From: Dactylococcopsis salina PCC 8305
GTDB lineage: Bacteria; Cyanobacteriota; Cyanobacteriia; Cyanobacteriales; Rubidibacteraceae
Assembly: GCF_000317615.1 (NCBI RefSeq)
Contig: NC_019780.1
Span: 3,698,722 to 3,762,721 of the forward strand
DNA length: 64,000 nt
Direction of reading: 5' to 3'
Part shown: positions 1-9,869 of the stretch, one piece after another
How positions within the stretch are numbered: position 1 is the first letter of the stretch
Layout: each line of letters begins with the position of its first letter
Position numbers and translations under genes: made by a program
Notes under the pieces: generated by a model
Databases searched by the model: none
The model's input: the letters and a program-made list of their open reading frames with translations, nothing else
What the model was told of the DNA's origin: nothing

Positions 1-78
1 AGTTAAACAGTTACCAGTTACCAGTAGTTCTCAAACCTCATTAGTAAAAGCGAAAGATTGATCGATTATTGATTCACT

Positions 79-178
79 CTTCACTGATTACTGGTCACTG
101 GTCACTGGTCACTGGTCACTGATTCCTGATTACTGATTACTGGTCACTGGTCACTGGTCACTGATCACTGATTCCTGA
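79..178. repeat. Heptanucleotide tandem repeat (TCACTGG type)
   Basis: A run of 7-bp units close to TCACTGG, with degenerate units such as TGATTAC and TGATTCC, lies just beyond the atpA stop codon. The 7-bp period is directly visible. It resembles the short tandemly repeated repetitive (STRR) heptamers known from cyanobacteria. The same heptamer recurs in the other orientation at 6921-7037. No gene is seen in 1-181. Confidence 0.85.
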
Positions 179-181
179 TTC

Positions 182-1723
<1,542 letters not shown>

Positions 1724-1740
1724 TCATCAACTTTTGTTTT

Positions 1741-2304
1741 TTATGAGACTGTGGTTTCAAGGCTGAAACCAATGCGACGCAGTTGTCCTTTCAAACTGGC
1801 ATCGAGAACTTGTGAACCGACTTTAATCACTACTCCACCAATTAAGCTGGGGTCAAGTGTGGTTTCTAATTCCACGTTTTGAGCATTGGTCATGGCTTTG
1901 ACTCTTTCTTTGACCCGATCGCGCTGCTCGTTGCTTAACTCGGTGACCGATGTCACTTCCGCTAACACCGTCGAAGTGCGATCGCGCACTAAAGCCAAAA
2001 ACTGTTCCAAAATCCCCGTTAAAAAAGCGGTTCGTTTCTTATCCACCACCAACTGTAAAAAGTTCACCAAGTACTGATGTAATCCTTCGCCAGTAATGCG
2101 ACGTAAAACCGCCTTCTTATCATCAATTTTAATCACAGGATTAGCTAAAAACTGCTTTAAATCCTGTGAACTTTTCAACGCTGCGAGTAACTCTTTCGCA
2201 TCATTCCCAAAGCGTTCGATTAAATTTTGAGAATCCGCCAAAGACATCAAAGCCGAGGCATAAGGTTCAACCACCTCAGCACTCATCAAAGTATTTTCTC
2301 TCAT
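1741..2304 (-). CDS. atpH: ATP synthase F1 subunit delta
   Basis: 187 aa OSCP/delta subunit, named atpD in older cyanobacterial nomenclature. It forms part of the peripheral stalk linking the alpha3beta3 head to the b/b' dimer. The N-terminal EPYASALM segment and the C-terminal region with GGVVIKVG are family hallmarks. The ATG overlaps the stop of atpF in an ATGA arrangement, and a strong Shine-Dalgarno (AGGAGGAGAG) lies just upstream, which fixes the start and implies translational coupling. Confidence 0.96.
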   Translation of the reverse strand: MRENTLMSAEVVEPYASALMSLADSQNLIERFGNDAKELLAALKSSQDLKQFLANPVIKIDDKKAVLRRITGEGLHQYLVNFLQLVVDKKRTAFLTGILEQFLALVRDRTSTVLAEVTSVTELSNEQRDRVKERVKAMTNAQNVELETTLDPSLIGGVVIKVGSQVLDASLKGQLRRIGFSLETTVS

Positions 2305-2846
2305 CTCTCTCCTCCTAATTGGGCTAGAGAGCGGTCAATCAACTGCTCTTGTGCTGATTGATCCAAATTATTTGTGAGTTCAGACTCCACTTTTTTCAGA
2401 GCCAAACGAGCAATATACTGTTTAATTTCTGTTACTGCTCGTTCTCGTTCCGCGTCTAAATCCTGCACAGCAGCTTCCTTGATCCGCTCCACTTCTTTGG
2501 CATTTTCCGCCAAAATACGCTCTTTTGCTTTTTGAGCGCTTTCTTGGGCTGATTGACGAATATTCTCGATTTCTTTTTGGGCTTCTGCGAGTTTGCGTTC
2601 CGCTGCTTTTAAGTCTGCGGTTGCTTTTTGCGCTCGTTTCTCAGCATCGGCAATCTCTTCTTCAATTTCAGAGCGACGTTGTGAGAGATTATTTCCCAAA
2701 AATTTACGACCAAAGAAAAATAAAACGGCGATAATAATCGCTAAGTTAATAATATTGGTCTCAAGAATATCAAAATTGAGTCCAAAGCCTTCCTCGGTTG
2801 CTTCGGTTGCTTCTGCGAGGAAGTAAGAAAACATCCCCATGATCAT
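2301..2846 (-). CDS. atpF: ATP synthase F0 subunit b
   Basis: 181 aa peripheral-stalk subunit. One transmembrane helix (about residues 28-46) follows a short acidic N-terminus. A long charged coiled coil then runs from about residue 55 to 150, rich in Glu, Lys and Ala. With the separate b' gene immediately upstream it forms the b/b' heterodimer typical of photosynthetic bacteria and chloroplasts. The first codons MIMGMF offer several possible starts (residues 1, 3 or 5), so the exact N-terminus is uncertain. Confidence 0.96.
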   Translation of the reverse strand: MIMGMFSYFLAEATEATEEGFGLNFDILETNIINLAIIIAVLFFFGRKFLGNNLSQRRSEIEEEIADAEKRAQKATADLKAAERKLAEAQKEIENIRQSAQESAQKAKERILAENAKEVERIKEAAVQDLDAERERAVTEIKQYIARLALKKVESELTNNLDQSAQEQLIDRSLAQLGGER

Positions 2847-2889
2847 CTAATAATGTCCTTTTATCGTCTGTTTGTCTTTCTTAACGGTC

Positions 2890-3378
2890 TTAGCGTTTCA
2901 CTAAGTCCGCACCGACTAATTTTTCCAAAATTTGCCGACTGAGGGTATCCACTTGGGACTCTAGGGACTGGAAAGCCTGCTCTTTTTGCTCTGTAATTTC
3001 GGCAGTGGCTTTTTCCCGTTGCGCCTGTACCTCTTGTTGCGCTTGAGCAACATTTTTCGCAGCTTGTTCTTGCGCCTCAGCTTGGGCTTGAGCAATCATT
3101 TCTTGAGACTCACGACGAACCTCTTTTAACTGTTCGTCAAATTTTTGAGCCAATTCTTCTGACTTTTTCGCATTTTCCTTAGCTTCATTGAGGTTTTTGC
3201 GAATATACTCAGCCCGTTCATCTAAAACCTTTGTTAAAGGCTTAAAGAACAAGACATTCATCAAGGCGACCAAAATCAAAAATTGAATCGCCATCAAGGG
3301 TAAGGTCGCATCAAAATCAAACAGTCCCCCTTCGGTTTCTGCTGCTTCTGCTGCTAGTAAAATCATCCAGTTTGTCAT
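2890..3378 (-). CDS. atpG: ATP synthase F0 subunit b'
   Basis: About 162 aa, the second b-type stalk subunit (atpF2 in some schemes). A single transmembrane helix (about residues 22-40) is followed by a long Gln/Glu/Ala-rich coiled coil. The frame stays open upstream to 3420, but the internal start MTNWMILL is preferred because cyanobacterial b' proteins begin with this kind of sequence just before the acidic LAAEA segment. Neither candidate start has a clear Shine-Dalgarno. It sits between the c and b genes, as in other cyanobacteria. Confidence 0.95.
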   Translation of the reverse strand: MTNWMILLAAEAAETEGGLFDFDATLPLMAIQFLILVALMNVLFFKPLTKVLDERAEYIRKNLNEAKENAKKSEELAQKFDEQLKEVRRESQEMIAQAQAEAQEQAAKNVAQAQQEVQAQREKATAEITEQKEQAFQSLESQVDTLSRQILEKLVGADLVKR

Positions 3379-3457
3379 TTTTAGATGGTGATTGTCGTTT
3401 ACGCTTACATCAATGGGCATGAGGATGGGACTGTCCCACCCTCAAGACTTTTAGGGT

Positions 3458-3721
<264 letters not shown>

Positions 3722-3822
3722 TTAATTAAGGTGATTTGAGTGTCGATCGAAAATCCGTAAAGACGGATACTAACAGAATTGTCATGAAATGGGATTTTAA
3801 GCAAGTGTTTTGCACAAATTGC

Positions 3823-4572
3823 TTATTCTTCTTCCCCATGTTCGAGAGATTCCCCAATGTAGGCTCCTGCGAGAGTGGCAAAAATGAGAGCCTGAATTGC
3901 GCTGGTAAAGAGTCCTAAAGCCATAACGGGCAAAGGCACGAACAAAGGCACCAGTAGCACTAATACCGCAACAACCAACTCATCAGCAAGGATATTACCA
4001 AAAAGTCGGAAGCTGAGGGAGAGGGGTTTAGTAAATTCTTCGAGAATGTTAATGGGTAACAGAATCGGTGTGGGTTCGATGTACTTTTTAAAGTAACCGA
4101 TACCACGTTTACTCAGCCCCGCATAGAAGTAGGCAGCGGAGGTTAAGAGTGCAAGGGCGACCGTTGTGTTGATATCGTTCGTGGGAGCAGCTAACTCGCT
4201 ACTAGGAATTTCAATGATTTTCCAAGGAACTAGCGCACCCGACCAATTAGAAACAAATATGAACAAGAATAATGTTCCCACAAACGGAACCCAAGGGCGA
4301 TATTCTTTTTCACCGATTTGGGTTTTGGCAATGTCTCGCACAAAGTCTAAAGCATATTCTAAAAAATTCTGCACCCCACTGGGAACTCGCGCCAGATTGC
4401 GAGTCCCGAAGAAACTGGCGATGAGTAAGATGGCAATGACGACCCAGGAGGTGATAAACACTTGTCCGTGAACTGTATAGTTGCCAACTTGCCAGTAGAA
4501 GTGTTCCCCCACTTCTAGTTCAGCAGCGAGGGGGAAAGCAGGGATGACGTTTAAGCCGTCTAACAAGGTCAT
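3823..4572 (-). CDS. atpB: ATP synthase F0 subunit a
   Basis: About 249 aa integral membrane subunit (atpI in older cyanobacterial naming) forming the proton half-channels next to the c ring. Several hydrophobic helices are visible, and the conserved arginine sits in LSFRLFGN. The frame can be extended to a GTG at 4599, but the ATG at 4572 (MTLLDGLN) is the more likely start and has a purine-rich GGGGAAA upstream. It follows the protein I gene and precedes subunit c. Confidence 0.96.
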   Translation of the reverse strand: MTLLDGLNVIPAFPLAAELEVGEHFYWQVGNYTVHGQVFITSWVVIAILLIASFFGTRNLARVPSGVQNFLEYALDFVRDIAKTQIGEKEYRPWVPFVGTLFLFIFVSNWSGALVPWKIIEIPSSELAAPTNDINTTVALALLTSAAYFYAGLSKRGIGYFKKYIEPTPILLPINILEEFTKPLSLSFRLFGNILADELVVAVLVLLVPLFVPLPVMALGLFTSAIQALIFATLAGAYIGESLEHGEEE

Positions 4573-4623
4573 GGAGCAAATTTCCCCGTAATCGAACACA
4601 ATAAGTTTACACCGTTGACCCCT

Positions 4624-5037
4624 TTATTCTTGGAAGAGGGTCGTTTGGATAACGTAAACGATGATGGCTGCTTTGTAAGTCAAAAACCCAAGAAAGACTG
4701 GGAGAATCGAAAGGGTTTTAATTTGGGTAGCGATAATCATCACAGCGATAAAAATGCCGAGACGAGCGCCTCCCAATTGAAATCCACCGTTTCCCATCCC
4801 TTCAATATCCCGCGCTAAACGCCGAAAGTAGAGTAATCCTGCACAAGACCCCAGTAGGTAGTTGAGAGCCGTTGGCAAGCTATAAGCGACCCACACTGAC
4901 GCGAAAATCACGACCGTTAAACCCAACATCACTAGATACAGGTTACGTTGGAGTTGATAATACTCCGTCATTTTTGGATCAGATGGTGTGTTTTCTGATG
5001 GGTTGGCAGTGGTTTCGGTGGTGTCTGGGGCTGACAT
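4624..5037 (-). CDS. atp1: ATP synthase protein I (Atp1-like assembly factor)
   Basis: About 137 aa small membrane protein at the head of the atp operon. A Ser/Thr/Pro-rich N-terminal tail of about 40 residues is followed by four predicted hydrophobic segments. The position directly before subunit a is characteristic. Family members help assemble the c ring and are not part of the final enzyme. An upstream in-frame GTG at 5049 is an alternative start; neither start has a clear ribosome binding site. Confidence 0.88.
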   Translation of the reverse strand: MSAPDTTETTANPSENTPSDPKMTEYYQLQRNLYLVMLGLTVVIFASVWVAYSLPTALNYLLGSCAGLLYFRRLARDIEGMGNGGFQLGGARLGIFIAVMIIATQIKTLSILPVFLGFLTYKAAIIVYVIQTTLFQE

Positions 5038-5134
5038 CTGGGTACTCACGATTTTTTTGCTTAGTTTGGGTTGAGATTGATGACGTTACTTAAACGAACC
5101 ACGAGAAATCATATCACGGTGTAGTAACAATTCT

Positions 5135-6031
5135 TTAATGTTTTTGGAATTTCTCTTTTTCTTTTTTAAGTGCGTCTAAAATTTGTTGGGAGATAAAGGG
5201 GAGTAATGCTCGATCGGGCGCTGAGGGCGGTCTCTGGGTAAACACGACCAGTAAATAGGGAGGACAAGCGGGGAGTTGAATATAAGCGCTGTCATGGCGC
5301 ACCCAACTTGTCCAACCTGCTTTTGACCAGAGTTGTGCTTCTGGGGGGAGAATTTCGCCTAAGAAGCCTGTGATTTGATTTTCTTCGCCAGTTTCGGGAG
5401 GGGAAACAGGGAGGGAACGGGACAGTAATTCTAGATTGTCGCGCGATCGCGCCGTTTGACCTGTAATAATATTATGAAATAGCCTCGCCACAGCATCGGT
5501 GGTCAGTCGATTTTCATTTTCTCGGTTGTCTCCTAAAAAAGCCTTTTCTCTTCCGTAAGCGTCCTCTCCCCATGTTTTTTGATTGACATTGATCGGTTCT
5601 AATTCTTCCCAACGTAACGATTGAAAGTAACGGTTAACCAGATTCCGTTGCGATTTCCAAGTGAGGAAACCATTACGAGATAATTCGGGGCCACTGGTCG
5701 TTCCCGTTAGAGTATCAACCACTAAACTGGTTGCATCGTTACTTGAATTAATAATCATCTTCCGAATCGCGCGATCGAGTTCTGGGGAGTCGGCAATTAT
5801 CCCTCGTTGTCGCCATTCTTGTACTGCGACTAGATAAAATAACTTCACCAAACTCGCCGCATAAAACACTTCTCCACCGCGATAATTAAAGCCCTGTAAT
5901 TCCTCACCATACACCAACCAAGTTAAAGCAAGTTGATTTTTTTCTAAAGTTGGAAATGCTTTCCAAACCGTTTCTAAAACTTGCCATGCAATTTGTCTAA
6001 GTGTTGTCCCTTCTTGATAAAAAGCCATCAT
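5135..6031 (-). CDS. Serine hydrolase, class A beta-lactamase-like fold
   Basis: 298 aa. Penicillin-recognising active-site motifs are visible in order: SxxK as ASLVKLF near residue 82, an SxN-type motif in NSSNDATS near residue 115, and a KxG-type motif in WSKAGWTSW near residue 240. No signal peptide is apparent, so a cytoplasmic or unconventional location is possible. Cyanobacterial members of this group are usually of unknown substrate, perhaps peptidoglycan-related; beta-lactam hydrolysis is not established. It stands alone between the atp operon and psaD on the same strand. Confidence 0.75.
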   Translation of the reverse strand: MMAFYQEGTTLRQIAWQVLETVWKAFPTLEKNQLALTWLVYGEELQGFNYRGGEVFYAASLVKLFYLVAVQEWRQRGIIADSPELDRAIRKMIINSSNDATSLVVDTLTGTTSGPELSRNGFLTWKSQRNLVNRYFQSLRWEELEPINVNQKTWGEDAYGREKAFLGDNRENENRLTTDAVARLFHNIITGQTARSRDNLELLSRSLPVSPPETGEENQITGFLGEILPPEAQLWSKAGWTSWVRHDSAYIQLPACPPYLLVVFTQRPPSAPDRALLPFISQQILDALKKEKEKFQKH

Positions 6032-6194
6032 TCAAATCATTATTAAAATTCATCATAAGCGCGTTTATTAGTCTGCTGAGGTACAAACTGAGTCGGTGAA
6101 TGTTATTCGTTATTCGTTATTTGGCAACTCATCAAAGAATAAGTAACAAAGAACCCCAATCAAGAATGTACCCCAAGAAGCGTGAAAACCGCTA

Positions 6195-6295
6195 TATAGC
6201 AATCCCAAATGAATTGTAAATTAATCCCCCCTAACCCCCCAATGATCAGGGGGAACGGTTGATCAACTTTTTACAAATGAATTAGAACTGCTATA
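6195..6295. repeat. Small element with imperfect terminal inverted repeats
   Basis: Both ends read inward as TATAGCA followed by an imperfect match ending in TTTGTAAA or TTGTAAA, giving imperfect arms of about 28 bp around a core that contains CCCCCTAACCCCCC. It is about 100 bp and non-coding. The structure suggests a tiny non-autonomous transposable element. No clear target duplication was found. The rest of 6032-6394 holds GTTATTC heptamers (about 6101-6122) and the psaD terminator; no gene is seen there. Confidence 0.5.
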
Positions 6296-6334
6296 TTGTA
6301 ATCAATTGTCGTAAAATCTAGCGATATGATTCAT

Positions 6335-6367
6335 AAAAAATCCCCAAACCAAAACGGCTGGGGATTT
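6335..6367 (-). terminator. Rho-independent terminator of psaD
   Basis: On the minus strand the arms AAATCCCCA and TTTGGGGATTT form a hairpin, followed by a run of T. It lies about 30 bp beyond the psaD stop codon, as expected for an intrinsic terminator. Confidence 0.8.
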
Positions 6368-6394
6368 GAAAATTAGGAATTTATCTTGATGAAA

Positions 6395-6823
6395 TTAAAC
6401 TTCGTAAGGTTCTTTTCCAGAGAATTTAACCGTCGCTGGGTCAGGGTTAGAACCGATTTTTCGATCGATTTTACCCATGTAAGGACGACCTTCGTTAACA
6501 TTTTCAGGAAAGACACCATCTTTAGGATGAAGATATTCTAACTCTCCATTGGGATAAATGCGGTAAATTTTGAAATCTTCAATTTTGGGTTTAAACTTAG
6601 TCCGCAGTTGTGTTCCCAATGCTAAACACTGCTCTTTGCGGGCAAAATAGAAAACATTTTCCCCTTCCCGCATGATCGCAGCGCCACCAGTGGGCATTTC
6701 AAACACTTGTTCTTGGGAGCTAGTCCAAGTAATACCATATTTTTCTTCGGTTTCGGCTGCGGTTAATAAGCCGCCAGTGCTTCCGCCAAATATAGGAGTT
6801 TGTCCAGAAAGTAATTCACTCAT
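6395..6823 (-). CDS. psaD: Photosystem I reaction centre subunit II (PsaD)
   Basis: 142 aa, full length for cyanobacterial PsaD. It is an extrinsic stromal-side subunit that docks ferredoxin and stabilises PsaC on photosystem I. The N-terminal [12 protein letters not shown] motif, the [10 protein letters not shown] segment and the C-terminal basic region are all family signatures. It is monocistronic, with its own terminator downstream. A short GTTACAAT stretch at 6903-6910 recalls half of an RpaB-type HLR1 site, but the second half is not convincing. Confidence 0.98.
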   Translation of the reverse strand: MSELLSGQTPIFGGSTGGLLTAAETEEKYGITWTSSQEQVFEMPTGGAAIMREGENVFYFARKEQCLALGTQLRTKFKPKIEDFKIYRIYPNGELEYLHPKDGVFPENVNEGRPYMGKIDRKIGSNPDPATVKFSGKEPYEV

Positions 6824-6920
6824 GATCAGTTTTCTAAAATAAAGACATTTATGGGAATGCTATCATTGCGACGTTGCAAGTTTAGTCGTTTTGTCAAGAA
6901 CTGTTACAATCTGCTTTAAT

Positions 6921-7037
6921 CAGTGACCAGTGACCAGTGATCAGTGACCAGTGACCAGTGACCAGTGATCAGTGACCAGTGACCAGTGACCAGTGATCAG
7001 TGACCAGTGATCAGTGATCAGTGACCAGTGACCAGTA
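6921..7037. repeat. Heptanucleotide tandem repeat (CCAGTGA type)
   Basis: About 16 degenerate 7-bp units (CCAGTGA and TCAGTGA) in tandem. This is the reverse complement of the heptamer at 79-178. After it, to 7133, come one GTTGGGT-type hairpin and AATCAGT heptamers. The gap between psaD and arsC contains no gene. Confidence 0.9.
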
Positions 7038-7133
7038 GGCTAGTTGTAGGTTGGGTGAAGTTTACGAAACCCAACAGCAATCAGTAATCAGTAATCAGAA
7101 GTAGGTGAGGTGAAGGAGACGAAACTTAACAAT

Positions 7134-7529
7134 TTAAGAATTAGTAATCAAATGTTCCACACGCTGTTTAATTTCGTCTCGCACGCGGCGGAAAGTGTCT
7201 AAAGGTTGTCCGTCTGGATCGTCTAATTCCCAGTCTTGAAACACCTCTCTTGTTACCCATTCAGGAGGTAAATTAACTCCACATCCACAGAGGGAAATTA
7301 CGATGTTATAGTCTTCGGGATTAAATTCATTGAGGGGGTTTGAGGTTTGCTGAGTGATATCTATTCCGATTTCTGACATCACCTCGATCGCTGTGGGATG
7401 CACTCGTGAGGCTTCTAAACCAGCGCTGGCGACTTTGATCTTACCATCGCAGATCGTCGTTCGTGCGAATCCTTCTGCCATCTGGGAACGACAGGAGTTT
7501 TTTTTACAGACAAATATAAGGTTTTTCAT
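7134..7529 (-). CDS. arsC: Arsenate reductase, low-molecular-weight phosphatase type
   Basis: 131 aa cytoplasmic enzyme reducing arsenate to arsenite for export. The phosphatase loop C-x5-R (CKKNSCR) is at residues 8-14, and further cysteines sit in SLCGCG near residue 80. It closely resembles the Synechocystis arsenate reductase, which draws electrons from glutathione and glutaredoxin. The start MKNLIFVC is chosen over an in-frame extension to 7622 because it begins at the conserved first beta strand and follows the arsH remnant by 4 bp. It is the last gene of the arsBHC operon. Confidence 0.93.
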   Translation of the reverse strand: MKNLIFVCKKNSCRSQMAEGFARTTICDGKIKVASAGLEASRVHPTAIEVMSEIGIDITQQTSNPLNEFNPEDYNIVISLCGCGVNLPPEWVTREVFQDWELDDPDGQPLDTFRRVRDEIKQRVEHLITNS

Positions 7530-7533
7530 GGTG

Positions 7534-7960
7534 TTAAGAGGTGGCTTTGTTGGCAGTTTCTGTAACTTCTTGCTGTGCTTTTTCTTTGCGTTCGCTGTAT
7601 CGATCGGTGAGATAATCGACATGACCGCGCATGAGGAGAGTAATCTTATAAAGTTCTTCCATCACATCCACGACTCGATCGCGATAACGAGACTCTTTCA
7701 TCGTTCCATCCTCATTAAACTCCTGATAGGCTTTCGCCACCGAAGATTGATTGGGAATCGTAAACATCCGCATCCAGCGACCTAATAACCGCATGGTATT
7801 AAGGGCCTTAAAAGACTGAGAACCGCCACTCACCTGCATTAACGCTAGGGTTCGCCCTTGTGTAGGAAATTCTGGCCGCTTCTTCGGCAAGTAAGCGGCT
7901 ATACGATCGCTCTCTTAATGAACCATAAAGAAATAAAATTTTCGGTGGATGATTGCTCAT
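7534..7960 (-). pseudogene. arsH: arsH remnant: internal deletion with frameshift
   Basis: Two pieces of one ArsH flavoprotein (NADPH-dependent FMN reductase family) lie head to tail in different frames. The first starts at an ATG at 7960 and encodes about 30 residues including [13 protein letters not shown], the flavin phosphate-binding start. At about 7870-7890 the sequence jumps to the C-terminal half ([16 protein letters not shown] onward, 118 codons open). Roughly 90 central residues normally present are missing and the frame changes, so no full product can be made. The ATG overlaps the stop of the arsenite transporter gene (ATGA), so the original operon design remains. Confidence 0.85.
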
Positions 7961-9120
7961 GTGTTCTTATAATCTCCTTTAATACAACGGGGATCAAGTA
8001 AGGTGGCTTTATCGGGTTCGCGCTGAAACCAGAAAGCGGTTTTCTTACAAAATTCCACTAACATCAACATCACAGGAACTTCAATTAAAACCCCAACGAC
8101 AGTGGCAACCGCAGCCCCTGAATTTAAGCCAAACAAAATCACCGCAGTGGCGATCGCAACTTCAAAGTGATTACTCGAACCAATTAAAGCAGCTGGGGCG
8201 GCATCTTCATAAGCAAAATTCAACTTCCAACCCGTGATGTAAGTAATCCAGAAAATAAAGTTAGTTTGGATGAAAAGGGGAACAGCGATTAAGGCAATAT
8301 GAAAGGGATTTTCGACGATTACATCTCCTTGAAACGCAAAGAGAAGGATTAAGGTAAAAAGTAACGCTGCGGTGTTGATGGGGCTGAGATATTTGAGAAA
8401 GTAACGGTTAAACCAGTCTTCTCCTTTATTCTTAAATATCCAGTAACGGGTGTACATTCCCGCCGCTAGGGGTAAACCGACATAGATAATGACGGAGAGA
8501 ACCATTGTTTGCCAAGGCACAACCATCTGATTGGCTTGTAATAACCAACCGCCTAACGGGGCGTAAATAAATAGCATGGCGAGGGAATTAATCGCCACCA
8601 TGACAAGGGTATGTCCTTGATTACCGTAGGAAAGATAGCCCCACATTAAAACCATGGCGGTACAGGGGGCAATTCCTAATAAAATTGTTCCTGCAATGTA
8701 GGAGTCGGCGATCGCAATTTCTTGTCCGCCACGAACGATCTCTGTTCCTTCAATTAGTGGACGAAATAACCAGCCTAAAAAAAACTGGGCAAATAAAACC
8801 ATGCTAAAGGGTTTCACTAACCAGTTAATCCCTAATGTCAGGAGTACCGGTTTCGGGGTTTTGGCGGCTTCTACGGCTTGGGAAAAGTCAATTTTAACCA
8901 TGATGGGATACATCATGAAAAATAAGCACACGGCAATGGGAATCGAGACTTGATAAATTTGAATACTGTTTAGCGTCTGTGCCACTTGGGGAAAAGTTCT
9001 TCCCAAGATAATTCCACCAATGATGCAGAAAAACACCCAAACGGTTAGATAGCGCTCGAAAAAGGTCAGTTTTCCCCCTGCTTGCGGGGCGTTTTCGTTG
9101 GTTTGACTATTGAGGGTCAT
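7957..9120 (-). CDS. arsB: Arsenite efflux transporter, ACR3 family
   Basis: 387 aa inner-membrane protein with about ten hydrophobic helices. The conserved cysteine lies in [12 protein letters not shown] (about residue 155), and NHFEVAIA near the C-terminus is also typical of ACR3. It exports arsenite using the proton gradient. It is the first gene of an arsB-arsH-arsC operon, the order known in Synechocystis. A palindromic ArsR-type operator lies about 32 bp upstream. No arsR gene is present in this window. The symbol acr3 would be equally valid. Confidence 0.95.
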   Translation of the reverse strand: MTLNSQTNENAPQAGGKLTFFERYLTVWVFFCIIGGIILGRTFPQVAQTLNSIQIYQVSIPIAVCLFFMMYPIMVKIDFSQAVEAAKTPKPVLLTLGINWLVKPFSMVLFAQFFLGWLFRPLIEGTEIVRGGQEIAIADSYIAGTILLGIAPCTAMVLMWGYLSYGNQGHTLVMVAINSLAMLFIYAPLGGWLLQANQMVVPWQTMVLSVIIYVGLPLAAGMYTRYWIFKNKGEDWFNRYFLKYLSPINTAALLFTLILLFAFQGDVIVENPFHIALIAVPLFIQTNFIFWITYITGWKLNFAYEDAAPAALIGSSNHFEVAIATAVILFGLNSGAAVATVVGVLIEVPVMLMLVEFCKKTAFWFQREPDKATLLDPRCIKGDYKNT

Positions 9121-9151
9121 GTTGCTGATTTGCTACCCGTACCGTTCTAAT

Positions 9152-9171
9152 ATATCAAAAAAAGTTGATAT
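9152..9171. promoter_or_regulatory. Probable ArsR operator, proximal copy
   Basis: Palindrome ATATCAAAAAAAGTTGATAT with arms ATATCAA and TTGATAT. It contains ATCAA-N6-TTGAT, the motif I recall for ArsR repressors including the Synechocystis one. It lies 32 bp upstream of the arsB start codon, over the likely promoter. It is part of a 34-bp sequence (9147-9180) repeated exactly at 9283-9316. Confidence 0.65.
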
Positions 9172-9287
9172 GTAATTGCAGTTGATAGGTTAGCCCCCTA
9201 ACCCCCAATTTTGGGGGAACTTAAAGTAGGGTTTGCCTTGCCCACCCTACTACTTTCTCAGGTGGCATTGCCCACCCTACTACTAAT

Positions 9288-9307
9288 ATATCAAAAAAAG
9301 TTGATAT
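9288..9307. promoter_or_regulatory. Probable ArsR operator, distal copy
   Basis: Exact second copy of the palindrome, 136 bp from the first, within the repeat 9283-9316. The spacer holds two GTAGGG/CCCTAC hairpin repeats and a CCCCCTAACCCCC stretch. The copy lies 58 bp before the antitoxin-like gene at 9365, so it may be a promoter duplicate or a relic of an insertion between duplicated ends. Confidence 0.5.
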
Positions 9308-9364
9308 GTAATTGCAAACGATACCATTTTGAAAAAGTATTGTTATCGCAACGGCAAATTCGTT

Positions 9365-9592
9365 ATGAGTCAAACGACGCAATTCAATGAGATTCTAGAA
9401 ATGATTGATTGTCTTTCTCCTGATGAACAAGAAGATTTAGTTAACATTGTTCGGCAGCGGAGGGTTGAGCAAAGAAGAGACGAAATTGCGACTAATATCA
9501 CTAAAGCGCAGCAAGATTATAAACAAGGTAATTTGTTTAGAGGAGGAGTTGAGGAAGTTATTACAGAACTTAACGATTGTTTTTCGGTTTGA
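9365..9592 (+). CDS. Antitoxin-like small protein (partner toxin truncated)
   Basis: 75 aa using the ATG at 9365 (MSQTTQFNEILEM). The protein is helical and charged, with LSPDEQEDLVNIVRQRR in the first half, like small addiction-module antitoxins that precede RelE/ParE-type toxins in cyanobacteria. Immediately downstream, overlapping its last codons in another frame, is the C-terminal tail of such a toxin, so the pair has lost its toxin body. The last residues (CFSV) may come from the deletion junction. The family assignment rests on context and general resemblance. Confidence 0.6.
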   Translation: MSQTTQFNEILEMIDCLSPDEQEDLVNIVRQRRVEQRRDEIATNITKAQQDYKQGNLFRGGVEEVITELNDCFSV

Positions 9593-9659
9593 GCAAAGTG
9601 AAACTTTAGAAGAAGAGATTCTTTTAATTGATATTGGTACTCATGATGAAGTTTACTAA
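9570..9659 (+). pseudogene. Toxin remnant (RelE/ParE-type C-terminus)
   Basis: An open stretch of 29 codons ending in LLIDIGTHDEVY, preceded by LTIVFRFEQ. This is the typical end of a RelE/ParE-superfamily mRNA interferase or gyrase toxin. The first two thirds of the toxin are absent. The antitoxin gene runs straight into it, so one deletion removed the toxin start. Confidence 0.65.
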
Positions 9660-9869
9660 TATCATAAAGTCTGCTACAGATTTTCCCTTTCTCAGGTGAT
9701 TTGATTTAAGAGAAAGTAGGTTGGGTGGAGGGAAGCGAAACCCAACATCTATTCGTTATATCGATCAAATCCGACTCCCGACTCCCAATTCCCGACTCCC
9801 AAACCATACCGACATAAGTCGATCAGTAGGGTTTGCCTTGCCCACCCTACTACTTTTTCCTGCTGTACC

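Noticed and set aside
6890-6925. HLR1/RpaB site upstream of psaD
   Set aside because: Only one half-site (GTTACAAT) matches; the second half does not, and heptamer repeats begin immediately after.
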